64,000 nucleotides of DNA from contig NZ_SHKX01000013.1 in NCBI RefSeq assembly GCF_004217445.1, positions 434,001 through 498,000 of the forward strand, written 5' to 3'. Source of the stretch: Fluviicoccus keumensis (GTDB lineage Bacteria; Pseudomonadota; Gammaproteobacteria; Pseudomonadales; Moraxellaceae). The position numbers were made by a program, and so were the translations under genes. How positions within the stretch are numbered: position 1 is the first letter of the stretch; the number at the start of each line of letters is the position of its first letter. Below, piece after piece: positions 25,123-34,323 of the stretch. The notes beneath the pieces were generated by a model that made no database searches, was not told the origin of the DNA, and was given only the letters and a program-made list of their open reading frames with translations.

Positions 25123-26088
25123 TTGTCCAGTCCCAGTAGTCCGTTACGCATCGTCTTCGCCGGTACGCCGGTTTTCGCGGCCGAATCGCTGCGCGCCCTG
25201 TTGCAGAACGGTCATGACGTCGTTGCCGTCTACACCCAGCCCGACCGCCCCACCGGTCGCGGCCGCAAGGTGGAATCCGGCCCGGTGAAGGAGCTGGCCA
25301 TCGACCGCCAGTTACCGGTTTACCAGCCGCTCTCGCTGCGCGACCCCGCCGCCCAGGCCGAACTGGCCGAGCTGCAACCCGACCTGATGGTGGTGGCCGC
25401 CTATGGCCTGATCCTGCCGCAGGCGGTGCTGGACATTCCCCGCCTCGGCTGCATCAACGTGCACGGCTCGCTGCTGCCGCGCTGGCGCGGCGCAGCGCCC
25501 ATCCAGCGCGCCATCCTGGCCGGAGACCGCGAGACCGGCATCACCATCATGCAGATGGACGCCGGACTGGACACTGGCGACATGCTCTACAAGCTGACCT
25601 GTCCCATTTCCGGCCACGACACCTCGGCCAGCCTGCACGACCGGCTGGCGCTGCTGGGCGGCGATGCGCTGCTGCACGTGGTCGACGCGCTGGAAAACGG
25701 CGAAATCCTGACCCCGGAACCGCAGGACAGCGCACAGGCCACCTATGCCGCCAAACTGGTGAAGGAAGAAGGCCTGGTCAACTGGTCGCTGCCCGCCATC
25801 GAGGTGGTGCGCGCCATCCGCGCCTATAACCCGTGGCCGGTGGCCTATACCCTGCTGCAGGGCCAGGCCGTGCGCCTGTGGTCGGCGCGGGTGATCGAGG
25901 AAACCACCACCGCTCCCGCCGGGATGATCGTGCAGGCCGACCGCAAGGGTCTGCGCGTGGCGGCGGGCAACAGCACCGTTGTCGCCATCGATACCCTGCA
26001 ACTGCCCAACGGCAAGGCCCTGGGCTATGCCGACGTGCTGAACGCCCGCCGCGAGCTGCTGCAGCCCGGCGTGGTGCTCGGCGCATGA
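25123..26088 (+). CDS. fmt: Fmt, methionyl-tRNA formyltransferase
   Basis: Fmt formylates initiator Met-tRNA, the step that def later reverses. The 321-residue protein begins, from a TTG, with LRIVFAGTPVFAAESLRALL; AAAGGAGAGG eight bases before makes this rare start convincing. Motifs include YTQPDRPTGRGRKV, INVHGSLLPRWRGAAPIQRA (catalytic Asn and His) and GITIMQMDAGLDTGDML, and the C-terminal tRNA-binding domain starts near residue 210. Its stop overlaps the rsmB start (ATGA). Confidence 0.97.
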   Translation: MSSPSSPLRIVFAGTPVFAAESLRALLQNGHDVVAVYTQPDRPTGRGRKVESGPVKELAIDRQLPVYQPLSLRDPAAQAELAELQPDLMVVAAYGLILPQAVLDIPRLGCINVHGSLLPRWRGAAPIQRAILAGDRETGITIMQMDAGLDTGDMLYKLTCPISGHDTSASLHDRLALLGGDALLHVVDALENGEILTPEPQDSAQATYAAKLVKEEGLVNWSLPAIEVVRAIRAYNPWPVAYTLLQGQAVRLWSARVIEETTTAPAGMIVQADRKGLRVAAGNSTVVAIDTLQLPNGKALGYADVLNARRELLQPGVVLGA

Positions 26089-27386
26089 AGAAACTCTCCA
26101 CCCGCGCCCTGGCCGCCAAGGCGCTGGCCCCGGTGCTGGCGGGCAAGTCCTCGCTGGGGGCCACCCTGCCGCCCGCCCAGCAGGCCTGCCTGCCGCGCGA
26201 CCGTCCCCTGTTGCAGAACCTGGTGCTGGGCTGCACCCGCGAATGGGTATATCTGGAAGCGCTGCTGCGGCCGCTGCTGCAACAGCCGGTGAAGGACAAG
26301 GCGGTGCTGGCGCTGCTGGGTCTGGGACTCTATCAACTGCTGCGCACCCGCATTCCGCCGCACGCCGCCATCGGTGAAACCGTGGAAGCCGCCAAGGAAC
26401 TGGGCTTCGCCCGCGCCGCCGGGTTGATCAATGCGCTGCTGCGCCGCTTCCTGCGCGAACAACAGGACCTGCTGGTGGCCGGGGTCGGCTTTGAACATGC
26501 GCATCCGGGCTGGCTGAAGAAACGCCTGGAAAAAGACTGGCCGGACCACGCCGCCGCCATCCTCGCCGCCAACAACGAGCCCGCGCCGCTGACCCTGCGT
26601 GTCAACCGCCGCCGCCTGACCCGCAACGATTATCTGGTGAAGCTGAAGGAAGCCGGGATCAGCGCCGAACCCAGTGCGCTGTCGCCGGAAGGCATCCGCC
26701 TGCACGAACTGCACGATGTCACCGCCCTGCCCGGTTATGCCGAGGGCGAGTTCTCGGTGCAGGATGAATCGGCGCAGCTGGCCGCCGGTCTGCTGGCCCC
26801 GGCCGCCGGATCGGTGGTGCTGGACGCCTGCGCCGCGCCGGGCGGCAAGACCGCGCACCTGCTGGAAACCGCCGACCCGCAACAGCTGTGGGCCATCGAC
26901 AGCGACGCCGGACGGCTGGAACGCGTGCGCGATAACCTGCGCCGCCTGCAACTGGATCATCCGGCGCTGACCCTGCTGGCCGCCGACGCCGCCGACCCCG
27001 ACGCCTGGGCGGGCGACACCGTGTTCGACGCCATCCTGCTGGACGCGCCATGCACCGGCACCGGAGTCATCCGCCGTCACCCCGACATCAAGCTGCTGCG
27101 CAAACCCGACGACATCGGCCGGACGGTGGACTTGCAGGCGAAAATCCTGCGGGCGCTGTGGACGCGGCTGAAGCCCGGCGGCCGCCTGCTGTACGCCACC
27201 TGCTCGGTGATCCGCGCCGAGAATGAAAACCAGATCGGGCATTTCCTGAAGGAAACGCCCGATGCGCGGGAAGTGACGATTGACGCCGTCTGGGGACTGG
27301 AACGGCCGCACGGACGGCAGATCCTGCCCACTATTGGCGGCGGCGACGGTTTCTTTTATGCGTTGCTGGAGAAGACTTCAGCCTAG
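26085..27386 (+). CDS. rsmB: RsmB, 16S rRNA m5C967 methyltransferase
   Basis: RsmB methylates C967 of 16S rRNA with SAM. The 433-residue protein has an N-terminal NusB-like RNA-binding domain (about 1-140) and a Rossmann methyltransferase domain. The latter carries DACAAPGGKTAHLLE, LLDAPCTGTGVIRRHPD (cysteine for release) and LLYATCSV (catalytic cysteine). The ATG overlaps the fmt stop by four bases. Gene order def-fmt-rsmB is strongly conserved. Confidence 0.96.
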   Translation: MKKLSTRALAAKALAPVLAGKSSLGATLPPAQQACLPRDRPLLQNLVLGCTREWVYLEALLRPLLQQPVKDKAVLALLGLGLYQLLRTRIPPHAAIGETVEAAKELGFARAAGLINALLRRFLREQQDLLVAGVGFEHAHPGWLKKRLEKDWPDHAAAILAANNEPAPLTLRVNRRRLTRNDYLVKLKEAGISAEPSALSPEGIRLHELHDVTALPGYAEGEFSVQDESAQLAAGLLAPAAGSVVLDACAAPGGKTAHLLETADPQQLWAIDSDAGRLERVRDNLRRLQLDHPALTLLAADAADPDAWAGDTVFDAILLDAPCTGTGVIRRHPDIKLLRKPDDIGRTVDLQAKILRALWTRLKPGGRLLYATCSVIRAENENQIGHFLKETPDAREVTIDAVWGLERPHGRQILPTIGGGDGFFYALLEKTSA

Positions 27387-27387
27387 A

Positions 27388-27534
27388 CCTTCCCTCCTGT
27401 GCAACAGGGGGGCGATGCGCAGGCATCGGGGGGTTGCTCCCGCCGGACACACCCTCCGCCACAGTCACCATGCTCAGCCTACCGCTGTTACCCCCCAGCC
27501 CTGCGGGCAGCCCCCCTGCCGGGCAGGGGGGGCG
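27388..27534. repeat. Pair of inverted GC-rich repeat units after rsmB
   Basis: Unit 27388-27434 and unit 27490-27534 are arranged head to head, like the pair at 3402-3557, and share the cores CCTTCCCTCCTGTGCAACAG and CCCCCCTGCCGGGCAGGGG with small changes. They fill the convergent rsmB/anbu gap and could end transcription from both sides; no U-run is seen. Confidence 0.6.
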
Positions 27535-27543
27535 TAACCGCAC

Positions 27544-28266
27544 CTAGACCCAATACTCCTCCGGCGGCGGCGGCATGCTCGCCATCGCCTGCTTCAAGCC
27601 TTCCGACCACTGCGTGCGGATCATCGCCCAATAGGGATCATCGTCATACAACCGCCGACCGGTCGGCAGCCGCAGCGAGTCATGGCGATAGACCAGCAGG
27701 TCCAGCGGCGTGCCCACCGACAAATTACTGCGAATGGTCGAATCGAAGGAAATCAGCGCGCAGCGCAAGGCCTTTTCCAGCGACAGCTGGTAGTTCAGCG
27801 CCCGGTCCAGAATCGGCTTGCCGTACTTGCTTTCGCCGATCTGGAAATAGGGCGTGTCCTCGGTCGCGGCGATGAAGTTGCCCTGCGGATAGATGTTGTA
27901 GAGCTGCGGCGCTTCACCGGCAATCTGGCCGCTGAGCAGGAAGGAACAGGAAAAATCGCGGTCGATATCATCGTGCGCCAGCACCTCGCGCAGGGTCTTG
28001 CCCACCAGCCGCGCCGCCTCGAACATGGTCGGCACGTTGTCCAGATGCAGGCCGTCGTCGCTGTTGATGCGCTGGCGCAGCAGCGTCACCACCGACTGCG
28101 AGGTCGCCAGGTTGCCCGCGCTTTGCAGGACAATGAGGCGCTCGCCGTCAATGCCGAAACGGTGCAGCTTGCGGAATACCGCGATATGGTCAACCCCGGC
28201 GTTGGTGCGGGAGTCGCTGACACAGACCAGTCCTTCGGCCAGACGCATGGCGACACAGTAAGTCAT
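27544..28266 (-). CDS. Anbu, proteasome-like peptidase
   Basis: The 240-residue protein starts MTYCVAMRLAEGLVCVSDSR and continues NAGVDHIAVFRKLH, the signature of Anbu, a bacterial relative of proteasome beta subunits and HslV. Thr2, exposed after removal of Met1, would be the nucleophile. Anbu is known to form a helical assembly; its substrates are unknown. It is the last gene after the ATP-grasp and alpha-E genes, the standard Anbu operon context. The open frame extends 18 codons upstream without a ribosome site. Confidence 0.9.
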   Translation of the reverse strand: MTYCVAMRLAEGLVCVSDSRTNAGVDHIAVFRKLHRFGIDGERLIVLQSAGNLATSQSVVTLLRQRINSDDGLHLDNVPTMFEAARLVGKTLREVLAHDDIDRDFSCSFLLSGQIAGEAPQLYNIYPQGNFIAATEDTPYFQIGESKYGKPILDRALNYQLSLEKALRCALISFDSTIRSNLSVGTPLDLLVYRHDSLRLPTGRRLYDDDPYWAMIRTQWSEGLKQAMASMPPPPEEYWV

Positions 28267-28319
28267 TTGCTTGTCTCGTGAGTGAATCGGGTTCCCTCCC
28301 CGCCTGCGGGGAGGGTTCA

Positions 28320-29057
28320 TTACATGGCGAAGGCATCCGCCAGCCGGTAGGTCATCTGCTGCAGCTGCGCCTGCGCCTCGCGCAGCGCCGCCTGGTCGGG
28401 ACTAGCCAGCGCCGGATGGCGGCAGGCCTCGACCAGCCGTCCGGCCATGGCCTGCACTTGGCCCCAGGTCTCGGGGTTGAGGGCGGTCAGGTCGCGGATC
28501 AGCGCCTGCACCAGCACGGCCGGGTCTTCCGGCGGGGTCACCGACAGCGCCAGTTGCCGCAGCCAGTTGTCCAGGCCTTCCACGGTTTGCCCCAGCCGGA
28601 TGAAGCGCAAGGCATCCATCGAGCCGAGCGTGTCCACTTCCTGCTGGATGACGGCCAGCCGCTCCGTGGCCAGACGGTACAGCGCCTGGTTTTCGGTCAG
28701 GGTGCGCAGGCGCGGCAGCTGCGCCTGCCAGTCCAGCCACAGGCTGTTCACCGCCAGCCACAGCTCGCCGCTGATGCAGGCACGGGTGCCCTGGGCGTCG
28801 CCGCGCATCGACTGCAGGCCGACGGTCAGGCTGGAGGGATTGCCCTCGGCGATGAAGAATTCAGCCACGCCTTCCGGGCTGAAGGTTTCGTATTGCTGGT
28901 AGAAGGACGCCCAGGCGCCGGTCAGGCTCAGGGGCAGCCCCAGTCGTTCGGTCGAGGCCGACGACAGGCAGTCCAGCAACAGGGCGGACAACGTGCGGCT
29001 GCGGGACAGGTAACGCCCCAGCCAGTACAGGTCGGCCGCCGATGACAATAAAAGCAT
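28320..29057 (-). CDS. Alpha-E domain protein (DUF403)
   Basis: A 245-residue, almost all-helical protein of the alpha-E family, beginning MLLLSSAADLYWLGRYLSRS and with the typical blocks SMRGDAQGTRACIS and SMDALRFIRLGQTVE. Function is unknown. It is always found beside the circularly permuted ATP-grasp gene, here 18 bases upstream, and often with Anbu. The three may make or modify a peptide (family proposal from comparative genomics). Confidence 0.88.
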   Translation of the reverse strand: MLLLSSAADLYWLGRYLSRSRTLSALLLDCLSSASTERLGLPLSLTGAWASFYQQYETFSPEGVAEFFIAEGNPSSLTVGLQSMRGDAQGTRACISGELWLAVNSLWLDWQAQLPRLRTLTENQALYRLATERLAVIQQEVDTLGSMDALRFIRLGQTVEGLDNWLRQLALSVTPPEDPAVLVQALIRDLTALNPETWGQVQAMAGRLVEACRHPALASPDQAALREAQAQLQQMTYRLADAFAM

Positions 29058-29075
29058 GAACTCTCTCCTCGGGAA

Positions 29076-30533
29076 TCAGTCGGCCAGTACCCAGGTATCC
29101 TTGGTGCCCCCGCCCTGCGAGGAATTCACCACCAGCGAGCCCGCCTTCAGCGCCACCCGCGTCAGGCCGCCCGGCACCAGCCGCACCGTGTCCTTGCCCG
29201 CCAGCACGAAGGGCCGCAGGTCGATGTGGCGCGGCGCAATGCCCGCGCCGACAAAGGTGGGGCAGGTCGACAGCGCCAGCGTCGGCTGGGCGATGTAGGC
29301 TTCCGGCTTCGCCTTCAGCCGGGCTCGGAAATCTTCCAGCTCGGCCTTGGTGGCGGCGGGACCGATCAGCATGCCGTAACCGCCCGAACCCTGCGCTTCC
29401 TTCACCACCAGTTGTGGCAGGTTGGCCAGCACATGACTGAGATCGGCGGGCTTGCGGCACTGCCAGGTCGGCACGTTCTGCAGCACCGGCTCCTCGCTCA
29501 GGTAGAAGCGGATCATGTCCGGCACGAAGGGATAGACCGACTTGTCGTCGGCGACGCCGGTGCCGACCGCGTTGCCGAGGATGACGTTGCCGGCGCGATA
29601 GGCGGCCATCAGCCCCGGCACGCCCAGCATCGAATCCGGACGGAAGGCCAGCGGGTCGAGGAAGGCGTCATCCAGGCGGCGGTAGATCACATCGACGCGC
29701 TTCAGGCCGTCGATGGTCTTCATGTAGACGGTATCGTCATAGACCACCAGATCGCCGCCGCCCACCAGCGGCACGCCCATTTCCCGCGCCAGGAAGGCGT
29801 GTTCGAAATAGGCGCTGTTGAAGCGACCCGGCGTCAGGATGACGATGGTCGGGTTTTCCACCCGGCTCGATTCCGTCAGCGTCTGCTTCAGCAGCGCGGG
29901 ATAATGGTCAATCGGCAGCACCCGGTTTTCCGCCAGCATGCCGGGGAACAGCCGCTCGGTCATGGCGCGGTTTTCCAGCATGTACGACACCCCGGACGGC
30001 GTGCGCAGGTTGTCCTCCAGCACGTAGTAGGTGCCGTCGCTGTGGCGGACGATATCCACGCCGGAGATTTGCGCGTAGATGCGGTTCGGCAGGTCCAGCC
30101 CCTGCATCGCCGGCTGGAAATGCTCGTTGCCGAGGATGAATTCCGGCGGCACAATGCCCGCCTTGAGGATGCGCTGGTCGTGGTAGATGTCATGCAGGAA
30201 GGCGTTCAGCGCCCGCACCCGCTGCTCGCAGCCCTTCGCCATCAGCTTCCATTCGGCGTGGGGAATGACGCGCGGCATGATGTCATAGGGAATCAGGCGC
30301 TCGGTACCCGCGCTTTCGCCATAGACAGTGAAGGTGATGCCTTCCTGGCGGAACACCGCCTCGGACTGCTGGCGACAGCGCAGCAGGTTCTCCAGCGGGG
30401 TGCGGTTCAGCCACTCGCCCACCCGACGGTAATGCGGCCGCAGTTCGTTGCCGACCGCCATTTCGTCATAGTGTTCCGGGTTGGGAAAATAGCCATAATC
30501 GTGTTCGTTGCTGGCAAGGTTTTGGCAGGCCAT
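29076..30533 (-). CDS. Circularly permuted ATP-grasp protein
   Basis: The 485-residue protein belongs to the circularly permuted ATP-grasp type 2 family (older DUF404/407). Blocks include GITFTVYGESAGTERLIPYD, FLHDIYHDQRIL, DNLRTPSGVSYMLENR, VVKEAQGSGGYGMLIGP and HIDLRPFVL. ATP-grasp enzymes form amide bonds through an acyl phosphate; this family's product is unknown. GGGAGA seven bases before 30533 supports the start, although the frame is open farther upstream. First gene of the ATP-grasp/alpha-E/Anbu operon. Confidence 0.9.
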   Translation of the reverse strand: MACQNLASNEHDYGYFPNPEHYDEMAVGNELRPHYRRVGEWLNRTPLENLLRCRQQSEAVFRQEGITFTVYGESAGTERLIPYDIMPRVIPHAEWKLMAKGCEQRVRALNAFLHDIYHDQRILKAGIVPPEFILGNEHFQPAMQGLDLPNRIYAQISGVDIVRHSDGTYYVLEDNLRTPSGVSYMLENRAMTERLFPGMLAENRVLPIDHYPALLKQTLTESSRVENPTIVILTPGRFNSAYFEHAFLAREMGVPLVGGGDLVVYDDTVYMKTIDGLKRVDVIYRRLDDAFLDPLAFRPDSMLGVPGLMAAYRAGNVILGNAVGTGVADDKSVYPFVPDMIRFYLSEEPVLQNVPTWQCRKPADLSHVLANLPQLVVKEAQGSGGYGMLIGPAATKAELEDFRARLKAKPEAYIAQPTLALSTCPTFVGAGIAPRHIDLRPFVLAGKDTVRLVPGGLTRVALKAGSLVVNSSQGGGTKDTWVLAD

Positions 30534-30706
30534 GATGACATCTCCCGGTAGAATCTGTGTTATAGACTCAATACGTTGCAAAAGCTTTGCCAAGAATTCC
30601 GGCACTGAATCGAAATACCGCGCCCCGATCCGGTGCACGCTGACCGGCGGCAGGCCCGCCAAATCCGTACAAAACGTAGTGCTATGCGAACCGCAGGACC
30701 CCTGAC

Positions 30707-32731
30707 ATGAACATGCTGCTGTCTGACGCCCCCGACCTCCCGGCCTTCCGCGCCATCACTCCCGAGCTGGTGACCCCCGCCATTGACACCCTGCTGGCGG
30801 AGAACCGCGCAGCCATAGCCGCCCTGGCGGCGCAGGATGCACCGGACTGGGGCAGCCTGCCCGGCAAGCTGGAAATCCTGGAAGACCGACTGAGCAAGGC
30901 CTGGGCGCTGGTCAGCCATCTCAACGCCGTCACCAACAGCCCGGCCTGGCGCGAGGCCTACAACAACAACCTGCCGAAGATTTCCGCCTACTACACCGAA
31001 CTGGGCCAGAACGCGGCGTTGTACGGCAGTTATGAAAGACTAGCCCAAAGCCCGGCGTTCGCCGGATTCAGCGCCGCGCAGCGACAAACGGTCAGCAACG
31101 CCCTGCGCGATTTCCGCCTGAGCGGCGTGGCCCTGCCGGAAGCGCAGAAGCAGCGCTTCGCCGCCATCGAGGAACGGCTGTCGGCGCTGAGCTCGAAATT
31201 CGCCGACAACCTGCTGGACGCCACCCAAGCCTGGCAACGGCCGCTGGCCGAAGCGGAACTGGCAGGCATTCCCGACAGCCACCGCGCGCTGCTGGCGCAG
31301 CTGGCCGAACAGCGCGGCCACGAGGGCTGGATGGCGACGCTGGACTTTCCCGCCTACCTGGCGGTGATGATGCACGCCGACACCCGCGAGCTGCGGCAGA
31401 CGGTCTACCGCGCCTATGTCACCCGCGCCTCCGACCAGGGGGACAAACCCGAATTCGACAACTCGGCGCTGATGGCGGAAATTCTGGAACTGCGCCACGA
31501 ACAGGCGCAACTGCTGGGCTACGCCAGCTATGCCGAACTGTCGCTGGTGCCGAAGATGGCGGAATCGGTGGACAAGGTGATGGCCTTCCTGCACGAACTG
31601 GCCGACCGCGCCCGTCCCGCCGCCGAACGCGACCTGGCCGAACTGAAGACCTTCGCCGCCGCCGAACTGGGCATCACCGACCTGCAGCCGTGGGACACCA
31701 CCTACGTCGCGGAAAAGCTGAAACAGCAGAAGCTGAACCTGTCGCAGGAAGCGCTGCGGCCCTACTTCCCCGCACCGGTGGTGATCGCCGGGCTGTTCAG
31801 CATCGCCGAGACCCTGTTCGGCGTCAGCATCACCGAAGCGGAAGCCGAGGTCTGGGCCGACGGCGTCACCTACTACGAGATCCGCGAGCACGGGGAGCTG
31901 ATTGCCGGTTTCTACCTGGACCCCTACGCCCGCGCCAACAAGCGTGGCGGCGCGTGGATGGCCAACTGCCGCTCGCGCCGCCGCCTGGCGGACGGCTCGC
32001 TGCAACTGCCCGTCGCCTTCCTCACCTGCAACTTCAACCCCCCGGTGGACGGCAAGCCCGCGCTGCTGACCCACGACGAAGTCACCACCCTGTTCCACGA
32101 ATTCGGCCACGGCATCCACCACATGCTGACCGAGGTCGACATCAGCGCCGTCGGCGGCATCCACGGCGTGGCCTGGGACGCCGTGGAACTGCCCAGCCAG
32201 TTCCTGGAACACTGGTGCGCCGAAAGCGAGGGCCTGGCGCGGATGACGAAACACATCGAGACCGGCGCGCCGCTGCCCGACGACCTGCTGCACAGCCTGC
32301 TGGCCGCGAAGAATTTCCAGTCCGGCCTGATGACGCTGCGCCAGCTGGAATTCGCGCTGTTCGACCTGCGCATCCACCGTCAGTCGCCGCTCAGCGCCGT
32401 GGGCATCCAGCGCGAACTGGACGCGGTGCGCGCGCAGGTCAACCTGTTGCCGCCGCCGTCGTGGAACCGGTTCCAGCACAGCTTCAGCCACATCTTCGCG
32501 GGCGGCTACGCGGCGGGGTACTACAGCTACAAGTGGGCGGAAGTGCTGTCCACCGACGCCTTCTCGCGCTTCGAGGAAGAAGGCATCTTCAACCCGGAAA
32601 CCGGCCGCAGCTTCCGCCGCGAGATTCTCGCCAAGGGCGGCAGCCAACCGGCGCTGGAGCTGTTTGTCGCCTTCCGCGGCCGCGAACCGAAGATTGACGC
32701 GCTGCTGCGCCACACGGGGCTGACGGCATGA
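30707..32731 (+). CDS. prlC: PrlC, oligopeptidase A
   Basis: A 674-residue cytosolic M3-family zinc metallopeptidase that degrades oligopeptides and cleaved signal peptides. The zinc motif HEFGH is at about residues 464-468 (LFHEFGHGIHHML), followed by GVAWDAVELPSQFLEHW, which supplies the third ligand and substrate residues. C-terminal YYSYKWAEVLSTDAFSRFEE is typical. The stop overlaps the ATG of the next gene (ATGA), an arrangement common in gammaproteobacteria. Confidence 0.96.
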   Translation: MNMLLSDAPDLPAFRAITPELVTPAIDTLLAENRAAIAALAAQDAPDWGSLPGKLEILEDRLSKAWALVSHLNAVTNSPAWREAYNNNLPKISAYYTELGQNAALYGSYERLAQSPAFAGFSAAQRQTVSNALRDFRLSGVALPEAQKQRFAAIEERLSALSSKFADNLLDATQAWQRPLAEAELAGIPDSHRALLAQLAEQRGHEGWMATLDFPAYLAVMMHADTRELRQTVYRAYVTRASDQGDKPEFDNSALMAEILELRHEQAQLLGYASYAELSLVPKMAESVDKVMAFLHELADRARPAAERDLAELKTFAAAELGITDLQPWDTTYVAEKLKQQKLNLSQEALRPYFPAPVVIAGLFSIAETLFGVSITEAEAEVWADGVTYYEIREHGELIAGFYLDPYARANKRGGAWMANCRSRRRLADGSLQLPVAFLTCNFNPPVDGKPALLTHDEVTTLFHEFGHGIHHMLTEVDISAVGGIHGVAWDAVELPSQFLEHWCAESEGLARMTKHIETGAPLPDDLLHSLLAAKNFQSGLMTLRQLEFALFDLRIHRQSPLSAVGIQRELDAVRAQVNLLPPPSWNRFQHSFSHIFAGGYAAGYYSYKWAEVLSTDAFSRFEEEGIFNPETGRSFRREILAKGGSQPALELFVAFRGREPKIDALLRHTGLTA

Positions 32732-32931
32732 GCGTGAAGCGGCGGTTCATCGCGGGGGCGAAGTGTCCCCGCTGTGAGAAGACAGATGTGATCCGCTCGT
32801 GTGTATCGGCGGAGCGGGAGTGGATGGAATGCGTGAGTTGCGGCTACGAGGAGGAACGGCCGACGGAGGTGACGCCGGTGGAGGAACACAAGGATGAGGG
32901 GACGGGGGTGGTGGTTTTCAAGACGAAATGA
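32728..32931 (+). CDS. yheV: YheV-family zinc-ribbon protein
   Basis: This 67-residue protein starts MSVKRRFIAGAKCPRCEKTD and has two CxxC pairs (CPRC and CVSC), a small zinc ribbon, then an acidic tail ending FKTK. Sequence and position after prlC match YheV, whose function is unknown. Its ATG overlaps the prlC stop, so it is translationally coupled. YheV is essentially gammaproteobacterial, useful for placing this genome. Confidence 0.88.
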   Translation: MSVKRRFIAGAKCPRCEKTDVIRSCVSAEREWMECVSCGYEEERPTEVTPVEEHKDEGTGVVVFKTK

Positions 32932-33058
32932 CGGCGGACGGTGCACGCGGGCGCTTGGGGCGTGACGCCTCGCCGCGCTACACTGTAAAGATCCCCGTGG
33001 CTGCCTTTAGGGCGGCGGCCTCGAATCATGCCGCGCAACCTGCTCAGGAAAAACACTC

Positions 33059-34243
33059 ATGAACCCCGGACTCCCGCGCCGATTCCCCGCCCTGCGTCTG
33101 GGGCTGGTCTGCCTGACGTTGCTCTGGTCGATCCCGTCCCTCGCCACGCCTTACGAAGACTTGATCAGCACCTCGCGCGAGCAGGTGCAGGGTGAGGATT
33201 TTGTGGAGGCCCTGACCAGCGCCAAGGAGGCGGCGCGGCTGGAGCCGAGCGATTACCGGAGCCCGTATTATATGGCGATGGCCTATCTGGGACTGTCGCG
33301 CTTTGACGAGGCGGAAGCCAGCGCGATCCAGGCGCTGGCCTTGGCGGACGCGACGCTGCGGCCCTCGATCGAAAAACTGGCGGCCACCATCAAGGCTCGG
33401 CGCCTGGCTGTGACCAGCGCACAAGAAGCCGATGCCGCGCTGGCCGACGGCCTGAACGGCAAGGCCGCGCGTCTTTATGAAAATGCCTGGAATGCCGAGC
33501 ACCTGAACGCCGAGGCCGCTCTGAAAGCCGCCGACCTGTACACGACGCGGCTGAACCAGCCGGTGGACGCCGCGCGGGTGCTGCGCCAGATCCGCAGCAC
33601 GCTGCCCGGATCGCCGGAAGCGGAGAAAGCCCGGACAGCGCTGGCGCAACAGGCGGAAACCTTGCAGAAAATTGCCCTGGCCCGGGTGGCCGCCGCCAAG
33701 AACGGGCCCTGCGACAAGGCGCTGGTACATCTGGATCTGGCCGAAGGGGCCGACCCGACGCTGGAAACCATCTATCAGCAACGCATGACCTGCATCACCA
33801 CCCTCGCCCAGTTGCGGCACAACCTGAAAGGCATGGCCCGCCTGAACCTGGCCACCCCCGACGCCCTGCTGGCGCTGAAAGGCATCGGCGGCTGGATGAA
33901 AAAAGCCGAAGTGAAGCTGTTCATGGCAGACCTGATCGGGCAGACCCAGGCCGACGAACTGGCCCAGCGCCTGGATGAACGCGAGGCGGCCCAAGAGGCC
34001 GCACAGGCCAAATACCGCAATGAACTGGCCGCCTGGGAACAGCAGGACCGGGAGGCACGGGATACCTATACCCGCAAGCTGGCCGAAAAAGACGTCTGCC
34101 TGGCGGCTTGCCGCAAGAAATACACCGGCCTGTTCGGCAATGCGCAAAAACTGCTGGAATGCGAAACCGGCTGCAACGCGGAAGCCGCGCGCTTCGCCCC
34201 CAAGGACATCGCCAAGCCCGCCGCACCGGCCAATCCGGATTAA
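33059..34243 (+). CDS. Exported TPR-type protein with C-terminal coiled coil
   Basis: I do not recognise a named family. The 394-residue product has a signal peptide (about 1-29, ending PSLA) and TPR-like helices at about 35-190 (AKEAARLEPSDYRSPYYMAM, GKAARLYENAWNAEHLNAEA). A charged coiled coil follows at about 300-345, then a cysteine pattern CLAACRKKY...CETGC. It probably acts as a periplasmic scaffold. A strong terminator follows directly. Confidence 0.72.
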   Translation: MNPGLPRRFPALRLGLVCLTLLWSIPSLATPYEDLISTSREQVQGEDFVEALTSAKEAARLEPSDYRSPYYMAMAYLGLSRFDEAEASAIQALALADATLRPSIEKLAATIKARRLAVTSAQEADAALADGLNGKAARLYENAWNAEHLNAEAALKAADLYTTRLNQPVDAARVLRQIRSTLPGSPEAEKARTALAQQAETLQKIALARVAAAKNGPCDKALVHLDLAEGADPTLETIYQQRMTCITTLAQLRHNLKGMARLNLATPDALLALKGIGGWMKKAEVKLFMADLIGQTQADELAQRLDEREAAQEAAQAKYRNELAAWEQQDREARDTYTRKLAEKDVCLAACRKKYTGLFGNAQKLLECETGCNAEAARFAPKDIAKPAAPANPD

Positions 34244-34253
34244 GCGAACCGAC

Positions 34254-34280
34254 GCCCGGGGTTGACCCGGGCTTTTTTTT
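34254..34280 (+). terminator. Rho-independent terminator
   Basis: GCCCGGG and CCCGGGC form a 7-bp G+C stem around GTTGA, followed by eight T. It ends the TPR-type gene and insulates the TetR operon. Confidence 0.93.
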
Positions 34281-34284
34281 CGCC

Positions 34285-34310
34285 TATTTTGTATCAATCA
34301 CTACAAAATA
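34285..34310. promoter_or_regulatory. TetR operator palindrome
   Basis: TATTTTGTA (34285-34293) and TACAAAATA (34302-34310) are perfect 9-bp inverted arms around eight bases. The centre lies 26 bases before the TetR start, ideal for autorepression of the TetR-dehalogenase operon. Confidence 0.8.
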
Positions 34311-34323
34311 CCCGGCCACCGCC

